DNA of 64,000 nt from the NCBI GenBank assembly GCA_963792175.1, contig CAWBVG010000008.1, forward strand, positions 69,191 to 133,190, given 5' to 3'. Shown here one piece after another: positions 18,724-28,552 of the stretch (position 1 is its first letter; each line of letters opens with the position of its first letter). The DNA comes from CAWBVG01 sp963792175. Lineage in GTDB: Bacteria > Acidobacteriota > Vicinamibacteria > Vicinamibacterales > CAVVIG01. The notes beneath the pieces are model-generated. The model ran no database searches. It saw only the letters and a list, made by a program, of their open reading frames with translations, and was not told the DNA's origin. The translations under genes were made by a program, and so were the position numbers.

Positions 18724-19655
18724 ACGCGCCCATTCTTGATCGCACACCCGGTTCGTCGGTCCTCGACATGATCGGGCGCACCCCATTGGTCCGGTTGCGC
18801 CAGTTCGAGCGGGAGACGCCGGGGGTGGAGTTGTACGCGAAGGCCGAGTGGCAGAACCCCGGTGGATCGGTGAAGGACCGGGCGGCCGCGCGCATGATTC
18901 TGGAGGGCGAGGCCACCGGTCTTCTGACTCCGAACCGCACGATCCTGGATGCGACGTCCGGAAACACCGGCATCGCCTACGCGATGGTGGGCGCGGCGCG
19001 CGGCTACAAGGTGACGCTGTGCCTGCCGGAAAACGCGAGTCCTGAGCGGAAGCTCATCCTCCGCGCGCTTGGCGCCGAGCTGCGGTTGACCAGTCCGCTC
19101 GAGGGCACTGACGGCGCGATTCGGGAGGCGCGCCGCCTCTACGCCTCCGATACCGACCGGTATTTCTATCCGGATCAGTACAACAACGACGCCAACTGGA
19201 AAGCTCATTACGACACGACCGCGCCGGAGCTGATCGAGCAGACCAGCGGCAAACTGACGCACTTTGTCGCGGGTCTCGGCACGAGCGGCACGTTTGTCGG
19301 CACGGGGCGGCGTCTGCGGAAGTTCAATCCCGCCATCAAGTTGATTTCCTTTCAACCGGATGCGGCATTCCACGGCCTCGAGGGCCTGAAACACATGGCG
19401 TCGGCGATCGTGCCGGGGATCTACGATCCGACGCTCGCGGACGAGGATCTTCGCATCGATACCGAGCGTGCCTACCGCATGGTGCGCCGGCTGGCCCGTG
19501 AAGAAGGCCTGCTGGCTGGAATCTCGTCGGGCGCGGCGGTCGCCGCGATGCTCGATGTCGCCAAGGGGCTCGACCGCGGCGTCATCGTCACCGTGTTTCC
19601 CGACGGGGCGGAAAAATATCTGAACGAGCCGTTCTGGGACCATCGCGATGAGTGA
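18711..19655 (+). CDS. cysM: Cysteine synthase, CysM type
   Basis: This is a fold-type II PLP enzyme making cysteine from an activated serine and sulfide or a sulfur carrier. It has EWQNPGGSVKDRAAARMIL with the PLP lysine, DATSGNTGIAYAMVGAARGY (substrate loop), HFVAGLGTSGTFVGTGRRL and GISSGAAVAAML. The frame is intact at 314 residues. The next two genes code for a JAMM peptidase and a ubiquitin-like carrier, as in the Mycobacterium tuberculosis cysM-cysO-mec set, so O-phosphoserine and a thiocarboxylated carrier are the probable substrates (inference). It overlaps the peptidase gene by 8 bp. Confidence 0.92.
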   Translation: MTSSHAPILDRTPGSSVLDMIGRTPLVRLRQFERETPGVELYAKAEWQNPGGSVKDRAAARMILEGEATGLLTPNRTILDATSGNTGIAYAMVGAARGYKVTLCLPENASPERKLILRALGAELRLTSPLEGTDGAIREARRLYASDTDRYFYPDQYNNDANWKAHYDTTAPELIEQTSGKLTHFVAGLGTSGTFVGTGRRLRKFNPAIKLISFQPDAAFHGLEGLKHMASAIVPGIYDPTLADEDLRIDTERAYRMVRRLAREEGLLAGISSGAAVAAMLDVAKGLDRGVIVTVFPDGAEKYLNEPFWDHRDE

Positions 19656-20107
19656 CCGGCGTCTAGCTATCAGCGCGCGGGTCGACGAGGCCATCCGGCG
19701 TCACGGCGAGGAGACGTATCCGCACGAGTGCTGCGGCGCCCTCGTGGGACGAGGCGATGCCGTGACCGATACCGTCGCGCTGCCGAACACCACCGAAGAA
19801 GGACCGCGCCGCCGCTTTCTGGTGCGGCCGTCGGATTACCGGCTGGCCGAACAGCGCGCGACCGAGCTCGGTGGCGAGCTGCTCGGCTTCTACCATTCAC
19901 ATCCCGATCACCCGGCGAAGCCGTCGCAGTACGACCTCGATCACGCGTGGCCGACGTTTGCGTACGTCATCGTGTCGGTGGCAGTCGGGCAAGTCGGAAC
20001 TGATGACGGTGTGGTTTCTCAAGGACGATCGTTCGATCTTCGAAGAGGGCAGTCTTCACCATGGCGAAAATTCTCATACCGACCCCGCTCAGACCGTACA
20101 CGGATAA
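19648..20107 (+). CDS. mec: JAMM/MPN-domain metallopeptidase (Mec-type, releases cysteine from carrier)
   Basis: The zinc peptidase motif is complete: HECCGALVG early and ELLGFYHSHPDHPAKPSQYD, giving H-x-H-x7-S-x2-D with the upstream acidic residue. After a frame change near 19985 the C-terminus is SELMTVWFLKDDRSIFEEGS. In M. tuberculosis the homologue cuts cysteine from CysO. Here it sits between cysM and a CysO-like domain fused to a MoeZ-type enzyme. The stop at 20107 implies a 47-bp overlap with the next gene, or another small shift near the end. Confidence 0.88.
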
Positions 20108-21527
20108 GCAGGACGCGGTCGACGCCAGCGGCGCGACCGTTGGCGAGTTGCTGGCCGATCTGACGCGCCGGCACTCCGGGCTCAAGGCGCACCTGTTCAA
20201 CGATCAGGGAAAGCTCCGCAGCTTCGTGAATGTCTACGTGAACGACGAAGACATCAGGTATCTGCAGAAAGAGCAGACGCCGGTCACCGCGGGCGACACC
20301 GTCAGCATCATTCCGTCGGTCGCGGGCGGCGTCGATACCGTCGAAGACGTACGCCGATCGGACCTGGGGCGCATGGGCGAGCCGCTGACGAACGACGAGG
20401 TCAAGCGCTACTCGCGGCATCTCATCATGCCGGAGGTCGGCGTTGACGGTCAGCGCAAGCTCAAGGCGTCGAGGGTCCTCTGCATCGGTGCCGGCGGACT
20501 CGGATCGCCGGTGGCGATGTACCTCGCGGCGGCTGGCGTGGGCACGCTCGGGATCGTCGACTTCGACACCGTCGATTTCAGCAACCTGCAGCGGCAGATC
20601 CTCCACGGCACGCCGGACGTCGGCCGTTCGAAGCTGGCGTCGGCGAAGGACAAGCTCCACGCGCTGAATCCCGAAATCGACATACAGACCTACGAAGTGG
20701 CCCTGTCATCCCAGAACGCGATGCAACTGTTCGAGCCCTACGACGTCGTCGTCGACGGGACGGACAACTTTCCGACCCGTTATCTGGTGAACGACGCCTG
20801 CGTGCTGCTCGGCAAGCCCAACGCGTACGGCAGCATCTTTCGCTTCGAGGGTCAGGCGTCCGTGTTCGCGACGAAGGACGGTCCCTGCTATCGATGCCTC
20901 TATCCCGAACCGCCGCCGCCAGGCCTCGTGCCGAGCTGCGCGGAAGGCGGAGTGCTCGGCGTCCTGCCGGGATTGATCGGGATGATTCAGGCCACGGAAG
21001 CGGTGAAGCTGATCATGGGGATCGGCGAACCGCTGATTGGGCGGTTCCTGATTTACGACGCGCTGCGCATGCGGTTCCGCGAACTGAAGCTGCGCAAGGA
21101 TCCCGACTGCCCGGTGTGCGGCACGCACCCGACGGTGACCAAACTGATTGACTACGAGCAGTTCTGCGGCATCACGCCGGCCGCGCCGGAGCCGATTACC
21201 GTGAATCACGCGACTGAAATCACGTCCCTCGAACTGAAGCAGCGGCTGGACCGCGGTGACCGACTCAAGATCATCGATGTCCGCGAGCCGAACGAGTATC
21301 AGATCAACCGTATTCCGGGTTCCGAACTCATTCCGCTCGGAGATATTCCGAAGCGCTACGGCGAGCTCAACCCCGAGGACGAGCTCGTGATGCAGTGCAA
21401 GAGTGGCGCTCGCAGCGGAAGGGCGGCTGATTTCCTGCGATCCGTCGGGTTCAAGCGCGTGCTGAATTTGAAGGGCGGGATCCTGGATTGGATCGACAAG
21501 GTCGACCCGTCGCAGCCGAAATACTGA
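20061..21527 (+). CDS. Fusion of CysO/MoaD-like sulfur carrier, MoeB/ThiF adenylyltransferase and rhodanese
   Basis: One unbroken frame of 488 residues. Residues 1-90 are a ubiquitin-like carrier (LLADLTRRHSGLKAHLFNDQ, FVNVYVNDEDIRYLQ) ending in the reactive-type VSIIPSVAGG. A short linker leads to an adenylyltransferase from residue 105 (DEVKRYSRHLIMPEVG, GAGGLGSPVAMYLAAAGVG, zinc CYRCLYP and CPVC, and GLVPSCAEGG). The last 100 residues are a rhodanese with active cysteine in MQCKSGARSGRA. No reading frame has a stop in the linker, so a single-base error cannot easily create this fusion. The Gly-Gly is internal, so it must act in place or be released; the adjacent JAMM peptidase is a candidate. 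Confidence 0.93.
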   Translation: MAKILIPTPLRPYTDKQDAVDASGATVGELLADLTRRHSGLKAHLFNDQGKLRSFVNVYVNDEDIRYLQKEQTPVTAGDTVSIIPSVAGGVDTVEDVRRSDLGRMGEPLTNDEVKRYSRHLIMPEVGVDGQRKLKASRVLCIGAGGLGSPVAMYLAAAGVGTLGIVDFDTVDFSNLQRQILHGTPDVGRSKLASAKDKLHALNPEIDIQTYEVALSSQNAMQLFEPYDVVVDGTDNFPTRYLVNDACVLLGKPNAYGSIFRFEGQASVFATKDGPCYRCLYPEPPPPGLVPSCAEGGVLGVLPGLIGMIQATEAVKLIMGIGEPLIGRFLIYDALRMRFRELKLRKDPDCPVCGTHPTVTKLIDYEQFCGITPAAPEPITVNHATEITSLELKQRLDRGDRLKIIDVREPNEYQINRIPGSELIPLGDIPKRYGELNPEDELVMQCKSGARSGRAADFLRSVGFKRVLNLKGGILDWIDKVDPSQPKY

Positions 21528-21584
21528 GGTTTGTCCCTCGGGCTGGGCCTGCCTGCGAAATGCTGAGGTCGAGCGATTCGAGGG

Positions 21585-21614
21585 TATGCTAATATACGAC
21601 TATCGTGGTCGGAT
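21585..21614 (+). promoter_or_regulatory. Promoter/operator of the ISC operon
   Basis: An A/T-rich tatgctaatat (near 21585) could be the -10 region. Directly after it lies an inverted repeat CGACTA-TCG-TGGTCG (21597-21611, one mismatch), four bases before the iscR ATG. Place and form suit autoregulation by an Rrf2 repressor such as IscR. Confidence 0.5.
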
Positions 21615-22067
21615 ATGCTGAGGCTATCGAAAAAGGCTGATTACGCGCTGATTGCCATGAAGCATCTGGCACTGCGCGGAGACCGGGGTTCGTCGAGCGC
21701 CCGCGAAATTGCGGAGCTCTACGACATCCCGATCGAGCTGATGGCCAAAGTGCTTCAACGTCTGGTCCGGCGCGGGTTGCTGGCGTCGCAACAGGGCACC
21801 CGCGGGGGGTATCAGTTGGGGCGAGGGCCCTCGCAGATTTCGGTGGCCGATGTCATCCAGGCCATCGAAGGTCCGGTGACGGTGACGGCCTGCTCCACGG
21901 AAGACGGTCAGTGCGAGCAGTTTGCGAAATGCAACGTGCGCGACCCGCTCTGGCGCGTGCGTGAACGGATTCTGACCGCGCTCGGCGAGTGCACGATCGC
22001 GGAACTGGCGGCGGATCCGCCGTCGCCCGCGCCCGCCAGAGCGGCGGTGTTACATACGCATTTATGA
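21615..22067 (+). CDS. iscR: Rrf2-family Fe-S regulator IscR
   Basis: The winged-helix N-terminus has LSKKADYALIAMKHLAL and YDIPIELMAKVLQRLVRRGLL, followed by SQQGTRGGYQLGR. The cluster-binding cysteines are present: ACSTEDGQCEQFAKC gives three cysteines spaced like those of IscR (C-x6-C-x5-C). The length of 150 residues is normal. It heads the ISC operon, with an inverted repeat overlapping its start region, so it probably represses its own operon when cluster-loaded. Confidence 0.93.
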   Translation: MLRLSKKADYALIAMKHLALRGDRGSSSAREIAELYDIPIELMAKVLQRLVRRGLLASQQGTRGGYQLGRGPSQISVADVIQAIEGPVTVTACSTEDGQCEQFAKCNVRDPLWRVRERILTALGECTIAELAADPPSPAPARAAVLHTHL

Positions 22068-22143
22068 GGATTGGCCCTGAAGCCGTCGCGCTCCATGGAG
22101 CGCGAAGGCTTCAGCGCGAGCGTGCACGATAGAAAAGGAAACG

Positions 22144-23370
22144 ATGGCGATCAAACTTCCGATTTACATGGACTATCACGCGACCACGCCGGTCGATCCG
22201 CGCGTCGTCGAGACGATGGTGCCGTACTTCACCGAACATTTCGGCAACGCGGCCAGCCGCAACCATCCATTCGGCTGGGAAGCCGAGGAAGCGGTCGAGA
22301 AGGCGCGCAAACAGGTGGCCGATCTCATCGGCGCGAACGCGAAGGAGATCGTCTTCACGAGCGGCGCCACCGAGTCGGACAACCTGGCGATCAAGGGCGT
22401 CGCCGGGATGTACCGCGAAAAGGGCAATCACATCATCACGGCGGTCACCGAGCACAAGGCCGTGATCGACACGTGCAAGCACCTCGAGAAAGACGGCTAC
22501 CGGGTCACCTACCTGGCGGTGAAGAAGGACGGCCTGATCAGCCTCGACGAGTTGAAAGCGGCGATCACCGACAAGACCATCCTCATCACGATCATGGCGG
22601 CCAACAACGAGATCGGCGTCATCCAGCCGATCGCGGAGATTGGCGCGATCGCGAAAGAGAAAGGGATCCTGTTTCACACCGACGCCGTGCAGATCGCCGG
22701 CAAAGTGCCGTTCAATGTCAACGAACTGAACGTGCACATGGCCTCCCTCAGCGCGCACAAGATGTACGGCCCGAAAGGCGTCGGCGCGCTCTACGTCCGG
22801 CGCCGCAATCCGCGCGTGCTCCTGGCCCCGATCATCGACGGCGGCGGCCACGAGCGTGGAATGCGGTCGGGGACGCTCAACGTCCCGGGCATCGTCGGTT
22901 TCGGGAAGGCCGCTGAGCTGTGTAAACAGGAAATGGCGACCGAGAGCGAACGCCTGCGGAATCTGCGGGACTACCTGAACGACAAGCTGCACAAACAGCT
23001 CGACGAGCTCTACATCAACGGGTCGATGGAACACCGGCTCCCGCACAACTTGAACATCAGCTTCGCGTACGTGGAAGGCGAATCGCTGCTGATGGGGATC
23101 AACGACGTCGCGGTGTCGTCCGGTTCAGCCTGTACCTCCGCGAGCCTCGAGCCGTCCTATGTACTGAAGGCGCTCGGCGCGGGCGACGATCTGGCGCACT
23201 CGTCGATTCGGTTCGGCCTCGGCCGGTGGACGACGAAGGAAGAAGTCGACTATGTCGCCGACAAGCTCACCTCGGTCGTGAGCCGGTTGCGCGACATGTC
23301 ACCGCTGTACGAGTTGGCGAAAGAAGGCGTCGATCTCTCGACGATGGTGTGGCAAACCGAAGGACACTAA
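22144..23370 (+). CDS. iscS: Cysteine desulfurase IscS
   Basis: IscS takes sulfur from cysteine for cluster assembly on IscU. The intact frame of 408 residues has the start IYMDYHATTPVDPRVV, FTSGATESDNLAIKG, HTDAVQIAGK, PLP lysine in ASLSAHKMYGPKGVG, and the active-site cysteine in VSSGSACTSASLEPSYV, the IscS-type loop. The C-terminal tail matches the IscU-docking type. An SD-like aaaggaaac precedes the ATG. It lies 76 bp after iscR. Confidence 0.96.
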   Translation: MAIKLPIYMDYHATTPVDPRVVETMVPYFTEHFGNAASRNHPFGWEAEEAVEKARKQVADLIGANAKEIVFTSGATESDNLAIKGVAGMYREKGNHIITAVTEHKAVIDTCKHLEKDGYRVTYLAVKKDGLISLDELKAAITDKTILITIMAANNEIGVIQPIAEIGAIAKEKGILFHTDAVQIAGKVPFNVNELNVHMASLSAHKMYGPKGVGALYVRRRNPRVLLAPIIDGGGHERGMRSGTLNVPGIVGFGKAAELCKQEMATESERLRNLRDYLNDKLHKQLDELYINGSMEHRLPHNLNISFAYVEGESLLMGINDVAVSSGSACTSASLEPSYVLKALGAGDDLAHSSIRFGLGRWTTKEEVDYVADKLTSVVSRLRDMSPLYELAKEGVDLSTMVWQTEGH

Positions 23371-23403
23371 GGCTGGCGTTCAGCTTCAGAGGACACAAGA
23401 GAC

Positions 23404-23829
23404 ATGGCTTATTCGAACAAAGTGATCGATCACTACGAGAATCCGCGCAACGTCGGGTCGCTGCCGAAAGACGACGCGAACGTCGGCACCGGCCTGGTCG
23501 GCGCGCCGGAGTGCGGCGACGTCATGAAGCTGCAGGTCAAGGTCAACCCGGCGACCGGCGTCATCGACGATGCGAAGTTCAAGACGTTCGGCTGCGGCTC
23601 CGCGATCGCGAGCTCGAGCCTGGCGACGGAGTGGCTCAAGGGCAAGACGGTGGATCAGGCGCTGGCGATCAAGAACACGGACATCGTCAACGAGCTGAGC
23701 CTGCCGCCGGTGAAGATCCACTGTTCGGTGCTGGCCGAGGACGCGATCAAGGCGGCGATTGCCGATTACAAGAAGAAGCAGACGGCGACCACCGCGACGG
23801 CGGCAAAAGAAGCCCAGCCGACGGCGTGA
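23404..23829 (+). CDS. iscU: Fe-S scaffold protein IscU
   Basis: This is the scaffold where clusters are built. All three cysteines are present: GAPECGDVMKL, FKTFGCGSAIASSS and IHCSVLAEDAIK. The LPPVK motif read by the HscA chaperone is intact (NELSLPPVKIHC), which fits the hscB-hscA genes downstream. The C-terminus carries a Lys/Thr/Ala tail (KKKQTATTATAAKEAQ). It lies 33 bp after iscS. Confidence 0.97.
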   Translation: MAYSNKVIDHYENPRNVGSLPKDDANVGTGLVGAPECGDVMKLQVKVNPATGVIDDAKFKTFGCGSAIASSSLATEWLKGKTVDQALAIKNTDIVNELSLPPVKIHCSVLAEDAIKAAIADYKKKQTATTATAAKEAQPTA

Positions 23830-23837
23830 CGGACCGG

Positions 23838-23888
23838 GACTCGGGCATCGGGAGTCGAATATCGAATCCCGAATCCCGAATCACGACA
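23838..23888. repeat. Inverted array of 7-nt repeats between iscU and iscA
   Basis: Units cgggact, cgggcat, cgggagt are followed by cgaatat, cgaatcc, cgaatcc, cgaatca. The two halves are roughly complementary and could form a hairpin inside the operon transcript. Confidence 0.8.
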
Positions 23889-23894
23889 GTGACC

Positions 23895-24221
23895 ATGATT
23901 CAGATTTCAGAAGGCGCCGCACGCAAAATCCGCACGTTGATGGCCAAGCAGGGCATCGACGATGGCGGTCTGCGCGTTGGCGTCAAGGGCGGCGGGTGTT
24001 CGGGGCTGAGCTATACGTTCGCGTGGGAGCGGCAGGCGCGTCTGGGGGACGAAGTATTCGAGGGGCCGGAAGGCGCCAAGATCTTCGTCGACAAGAAGAG
24101 CCTGCTGTTTCTCGACGGCACGGTGCTCGACTACGACACGAACCTCATCACGAAAGGCTTCGTGTTCAACAATCCCAATGCCAAGTCGACCTGCGGTTGC
24201 GGGAGCTCCTTCGGAGCTTGA
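23895..24221 (+). CDS. iscA: A-type Fe-S carrier IscA
   Basis: This is an A-type carrier of 108 residues with the three conserved cysteines (KGGGCSGLSY and STCGCGSSFGA). It starts MIQISEGAARKIRTLM, the usual N-terminus. ATG at 23895 follows a repeat array with no clear SD, so translation may depend on the upstream genes. It passes clusters from IscU to targets such as NadA or MqnE. Confidence 0.95.
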   Translation: MIQISEGAARKIRTLMAKQGIDDGGLRVGVKGGGCSGLSYTFAWERQARLGDEVFEGPEGAKIFVDKKSLLFLDGTVLDYDTNLITKGFVFNNPNAKSTCGCGSSFGA

Positions 24222-24229
24222 CAAGGCTC

Positions 24230-24303
24230 AAGTCTCAGTCTCGAGGCTCACGCGCCTCTGAGTTCCTGAGAGTTGAAACTTGAGACTTGAAAGTTGAGAC
24301 TTG
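24230..24303. repeat. Inverted array of 7-nt repeats abutting the hscB start
   Basis: The left part has aagtctcagtctc and the right part acttgag, acttgaa, agttgag, acttgg. The halves are complementary. The last unit supplies the TTG start codon of hscB, leaving no room for a normal SD. Confidence 0.75.
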
Positions 24304-24860
24304 GACTTTTTTTCGTTTCTGAGCCTGCCGCGCAAGTTGAACCTCGACATGGCTGACTTCGAACAGCGCTACCGCGCGCTCAGCCGGCAGTTTCATCCCG
24401 ATTACTTCTACAACGCCGCCCCGGCCGAGCGGCGCGCGAGCCTGGAGAAGTCGTCGTACCTGAACGACGCGTATCGAACGCTGCGCAATCCCATCTCGCG
24501 GGTCGACTACCTGCTGAAGCTCGAGGGGTTGGCGCCGCAGGGGCCTGAGCAGGCGTCGAAGCAGGTGCCGGCCGGGCTGCTGGAGGAAGTGTTCGCCCTC
24601 AACGAGGAGCTCGACGAAGTGCGGGAACAGCGGTCGAGTGGCGCTCCCGCGGACGTCTGGAAGGGGCGTCTCGAGCGAGCGCGGCAGCCGATCGAGGCCA
24701 AGCGTGCGGAGCACGAGGCGCAGCTGCGGGAACTGTCGGCGCGCTGGGATGCCACCGGCGATCGGAAGGTCCTCGAAGCGCTGCGCGACCGGATCCTCGA
24801 ACGGAATTACATCATCAATCTGTTGGCTGGAATCGAACGTGAGCTCAATGCGTCCTTGTC

Positions 24861-24864
<4 letters not shown>
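24301..24864 (+). CDS. hscB: Fe-S co-chaperone HscB (J-protein)
   Basis: The N-terminal J-domain starts DFFSFLSLPRKLNLDMADFE and has the HPD motif in SRQFHPDYFYN. The C-terminal helical part that binds IscU has LLEEVFALNEELDEVRE and RILERNYIINLLAGIEREL. The length of 187 residues is near normal. The start is TTG at 24301, directly at the end of a short-repeat array. The stop overlaps the hscA start by ATGA-type coupling. Confidence 0.92.
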
Positions 24865-26672
<1,808 letters not shown>

Positions 26673-26675
26673 CGG

Positions 26676-26736
26676 GATTCGGGAATCGGGACTCGGGATT
26701 CGAAATCCCGAACCCCGAATCACGAACCCCGAGGTC
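26676..26736. repeat. Inverted array of 7-nt repeats between hscA and fdx
   Basis: Units cgggaat, cgggact, cgggatt are mirrored by cgaaatc, ccgaacc, ccgaatc, acgaacc. cgggattcgaaatcccg forms the turn of a possible hairpin. Confidence 0.85.
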
Positions 26737-26739
26737 GAT

Positions 26740-27141
26740 ATGCCTAAAGTCACCTACATCATCGACGGCGAGCCGACCGTCATCGAGTTCGAGCACGGCA
26801 AGCTGCCGTACTCGAATCACGGCAAGCCGGAATCGTTCCTCGACGTCGCCAAGAACCACGGCGTTCCGCTCGAGCACGCCTGCGGCGGGAGCTGCGCCTG
26901 CACGACCTGCCACGTGATCATTCGCGAAGGCGCCGACAACCTCACCGAGATGCAGGACGACGAGGCCGATCGGCTCGACACCGCGTGGGGCCTCACGACC
27001 GACTCGCGGCTCGGCTGCCAGGCGGTGATCAAGGGCGACGTGGTCTGCGAGTTCCCGATGTATACGCGGAACTACGTGCAGGAGGGCGGCGGCATTCAGC
27101 TGGGCAAATCCGACCGGAAGAAAGAGGAGGTGGCGCGATGA
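26740..27141 (+). CDS. fdx: ISC-type [2Fe-2S] ferredoxin
   Basis: This is an electron donor in cluster assembly. The cluster cysteines are HACGGSCACTTCHVII (C-x3-C... pattern of adrenodoxin type) and the later RLGCQAV. MQDDEADRLDTAWG is typical of ISC ferredoxins. At 133 residues it is longer than usual, with a charged tail (GKSDRKKEEVAR). The stop overlaps the iscX start by 4 bp. Confidence 0.94.
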   Translation: MPKVTYIIDGEPTVIEFEHGKLPYSNHGKPESFLDVAKNHGVPLEHACGGSCACTTCHVIIREGADNLTEMQDDEADRLDTAWGLTTDSRLGCQAVIKGDVVCEFPMYTRNYVQEGGGIQLGKSDRKKEEVAR

Positions 27142-27338
27142 AGTGGACCGACGCGGAAGACATCGGCATCGCGCTCTCCGAGAAATTTCCCGGTGTCGAC
27201 CCGCTGACGATCCGGTTCACCGATCTGCGCGAACGCGTGCTCGGGCTCGACGGCTTCGACGACGATCCCAAGTCGTCGAACGAACCGAAGCTCGAGGCGA
27301 TTCAGATGGCCTGGCACGAGGAATTCAAAGAAAGTTAA
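27138..27338 (+). CDS. iscX: IscX (YfhJ) regulator of cluster assembly
   Basis: The small acidic protein of 66 residues has the IscX pattern: KWTDAEDIGIALSEKFPGVD, IRFTDLRERVLGLDGFDDD and LEAIQMAWHEEF. IscX binds IscS at the frataxin site and tunes its activity. It is the last gene of the complete ISC operon, starts inside fdx, and is followed by a repeat-built hairpin. Confidence 0.95.
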   Translation: MKWTDAEDIGIALSEKFPGVDPLTIRFTDLRERVLGLDGFDDDPKSSNEPKLEAIQMAWHEEFKES

Positions 27339-27446
27339 AAGTTAGAAGTTAAAAGTCAAAAGTTAAAACCAAAAAGGCAAAGTTCGACAGCGTGACAGCG
27401 TGATCCTCTTCCTGGTTTTGCCTTTTAACTTTTAACTTTTAAGTTT
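27337..27446. repeat. Inverted arrays of 7-nt repeats (agttaaa) after the ISC operon, possible terminator
   Basis: At least five 7-nt units of agttaaa type run from 27337 to about 27366. The reverse units (ttttaac, ttttaac, ttttaag) end at 27444. The arms, including aaaaggcaaa and ttttgcctttt, would pair around a 40-50 nt loop. It is strikingly A/T-rich against the GC-rich surroundings and could act as a terminator. Confidence 0.85.
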
Positions 27447-27941
27447 ATGGGTATCACTGCCATTTTCCGGCCCGGCATGCGCGGCTACTTCGTGCCGTTC
27501 GGCGCCGGCATCGCGCTGGTCGTCAGCGCGTGTCTTCCCTGGGTCGTCGTCGGCGGTGAATCGATCGCCGGTGTTCCCGACGTTCCGGCGCTCTGGGTGC
27601 TCGGTCTGGGCGCGATCGCGGCCGTCCTGGCGCTGTTGAGCCTGATCACCCGCCGCAACTCGCGACACCCGCTGCTCATCGTCGGGCTGTTCGCGCTCGG
27701 GATCATGTTTCTCTCGTGGCGGATCATCCCGCAAACCGCCGGCGACCGCGCGCTGACCATCTCCCAGGCATTCGCCATCGTCGAAGGCACGCCGATGGGT
27801 GCGGCGCCGAACGCAGCGGTCGGCGTCGGCATTTACCTCGGAATGGTTGCCGCGTCGGTGCTGGTGCTCTTCGGCCTCACCATTGTCTTCAAGCGCGCCG
27901 CGCAGCCGTACGCGGTCGCCGACAAAGACGACGACGTCTGA
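27447..27941 (+). CDS. Small integral membrane protein of unknown function
   Basis: The intact frame of 164 residues has four likely membrane helices (GAGIALVVSACLPWVVV, LWVLGLGAIAAVLALLSLI, LLIVGLFALGIMFLSW and IYLGMVAASVLVLFGLTIV) and a short charged tail. No family recognised. The start ATG directly follows the A/T-rich repeat hairpin. Its stop overlaps the mqnB ATG, so it is probably transcribed with the menaquinone genes. Confidence 0.8.
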   Translation: MGITAIFRPGMRGYFVPFGAGIALVVSACLPWVVVGGESIAGVPDVPALWVLGLGAIAAVLALLSLITRRNSRHPLLIVGLFALGIMFLSWRIIPQTAGDRALTISQAFAIVEGTPMGAAPNAAVGVGIYLGMVAASVLVLFGLTIVFKRAAQPYAVADKDDDV

Positions 27942-28552
27942 TGCGAATCCTGCTCGTCGCCGCGACTGAGGGCGAGATCTCCGCCCTGAGGCCGGACCTC
28001 AAGCCGGATGTCGACGTGCTGGTGACGGGCGTCGGTATGGTGGCGACGGCCGTGCGCTGCGCGCGCGCGCTGGCGCTGACGCGATACGACCTCGCCCTCA
28101 ACGTCGGGATTTGCGGCAGCTTCGATCGCGCGCTGACGCCGGGCTCGGTGGTTCACGTGGTGCGCGACAACATCGCGGAGCTTGGCGCCGAAGACAACGA
28201 CGAGTTCGTGACCATCGAAGCGATTCGGCTGCCGGCCGAATGGACGTTCGTCAACTCGGCGCCGCCGCCGCTCGCGGCGCTGCGCGCGCTGCCGGCGGTC
28301 AACGCGATCACCGTCAATACCGTGCACGGCAACGAGCGATCGATCGCCGCGGTCATCGAGCGCTTCCGTCCGGAAGTGGAGAGCATGGAGGGCGCGGCGT
28401 TCATGAGCGCCTGCCTGATGAGCAACGTGACCTTCGCCCAGGTTCGCGCCGTCTCGAACATCGTCGAACGGCGCAATCGGAGCGCCTGGCGGGTGGCCGA
28501 AGCCATCGAGCGGCTGGCGGAGACGACGCGCCGCATCCTCGCCGAGACATGA
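27941..28552 (+). CDS. mqnB: Futalosine hydrolase MqnB
   Basis: MqnB cuts (aminodeoxy)futalosine in the alternative menaquinone pathway. It is a nucleoside-phosphorylase-like fold of 203 residues: ILLVAATEGEISAL at the start, DLALNVGICGSFDRALTPG, VESMEGAAFMSACLMSNV (substrate Glu) and RAVSNIVERRNRSAW near the end, which is typical of MqnB. ATGA overlaps join it to the membrane gene before and mqnD after. Confidence 0.93.
   Translation: MRILLVAATEGEISALRPDLKPDVDVLVTGVGMVATAVRCARALALTRYDLALNVGICGSFDRALTPGSVVHVVRDNIAELGAEDNDEFVTIEAIRLPAEWTFVNSAPPPLAALRALPAVNAITVNTVHGNERSIAAVIERFRPEVESMEGAAFMSACLMSNVTFAQVRAVSNIVERRNRSAWRVAEAIERLAETTRRILAET

Noticed and set aside
27337..27446. A/T-rich repeats after iscX considered as an attachment site or CRISPR remnant.
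   Set aside because: Units are only about 7 nt with no spacers, no integrase is near, and similar arrays occur in many gaps.
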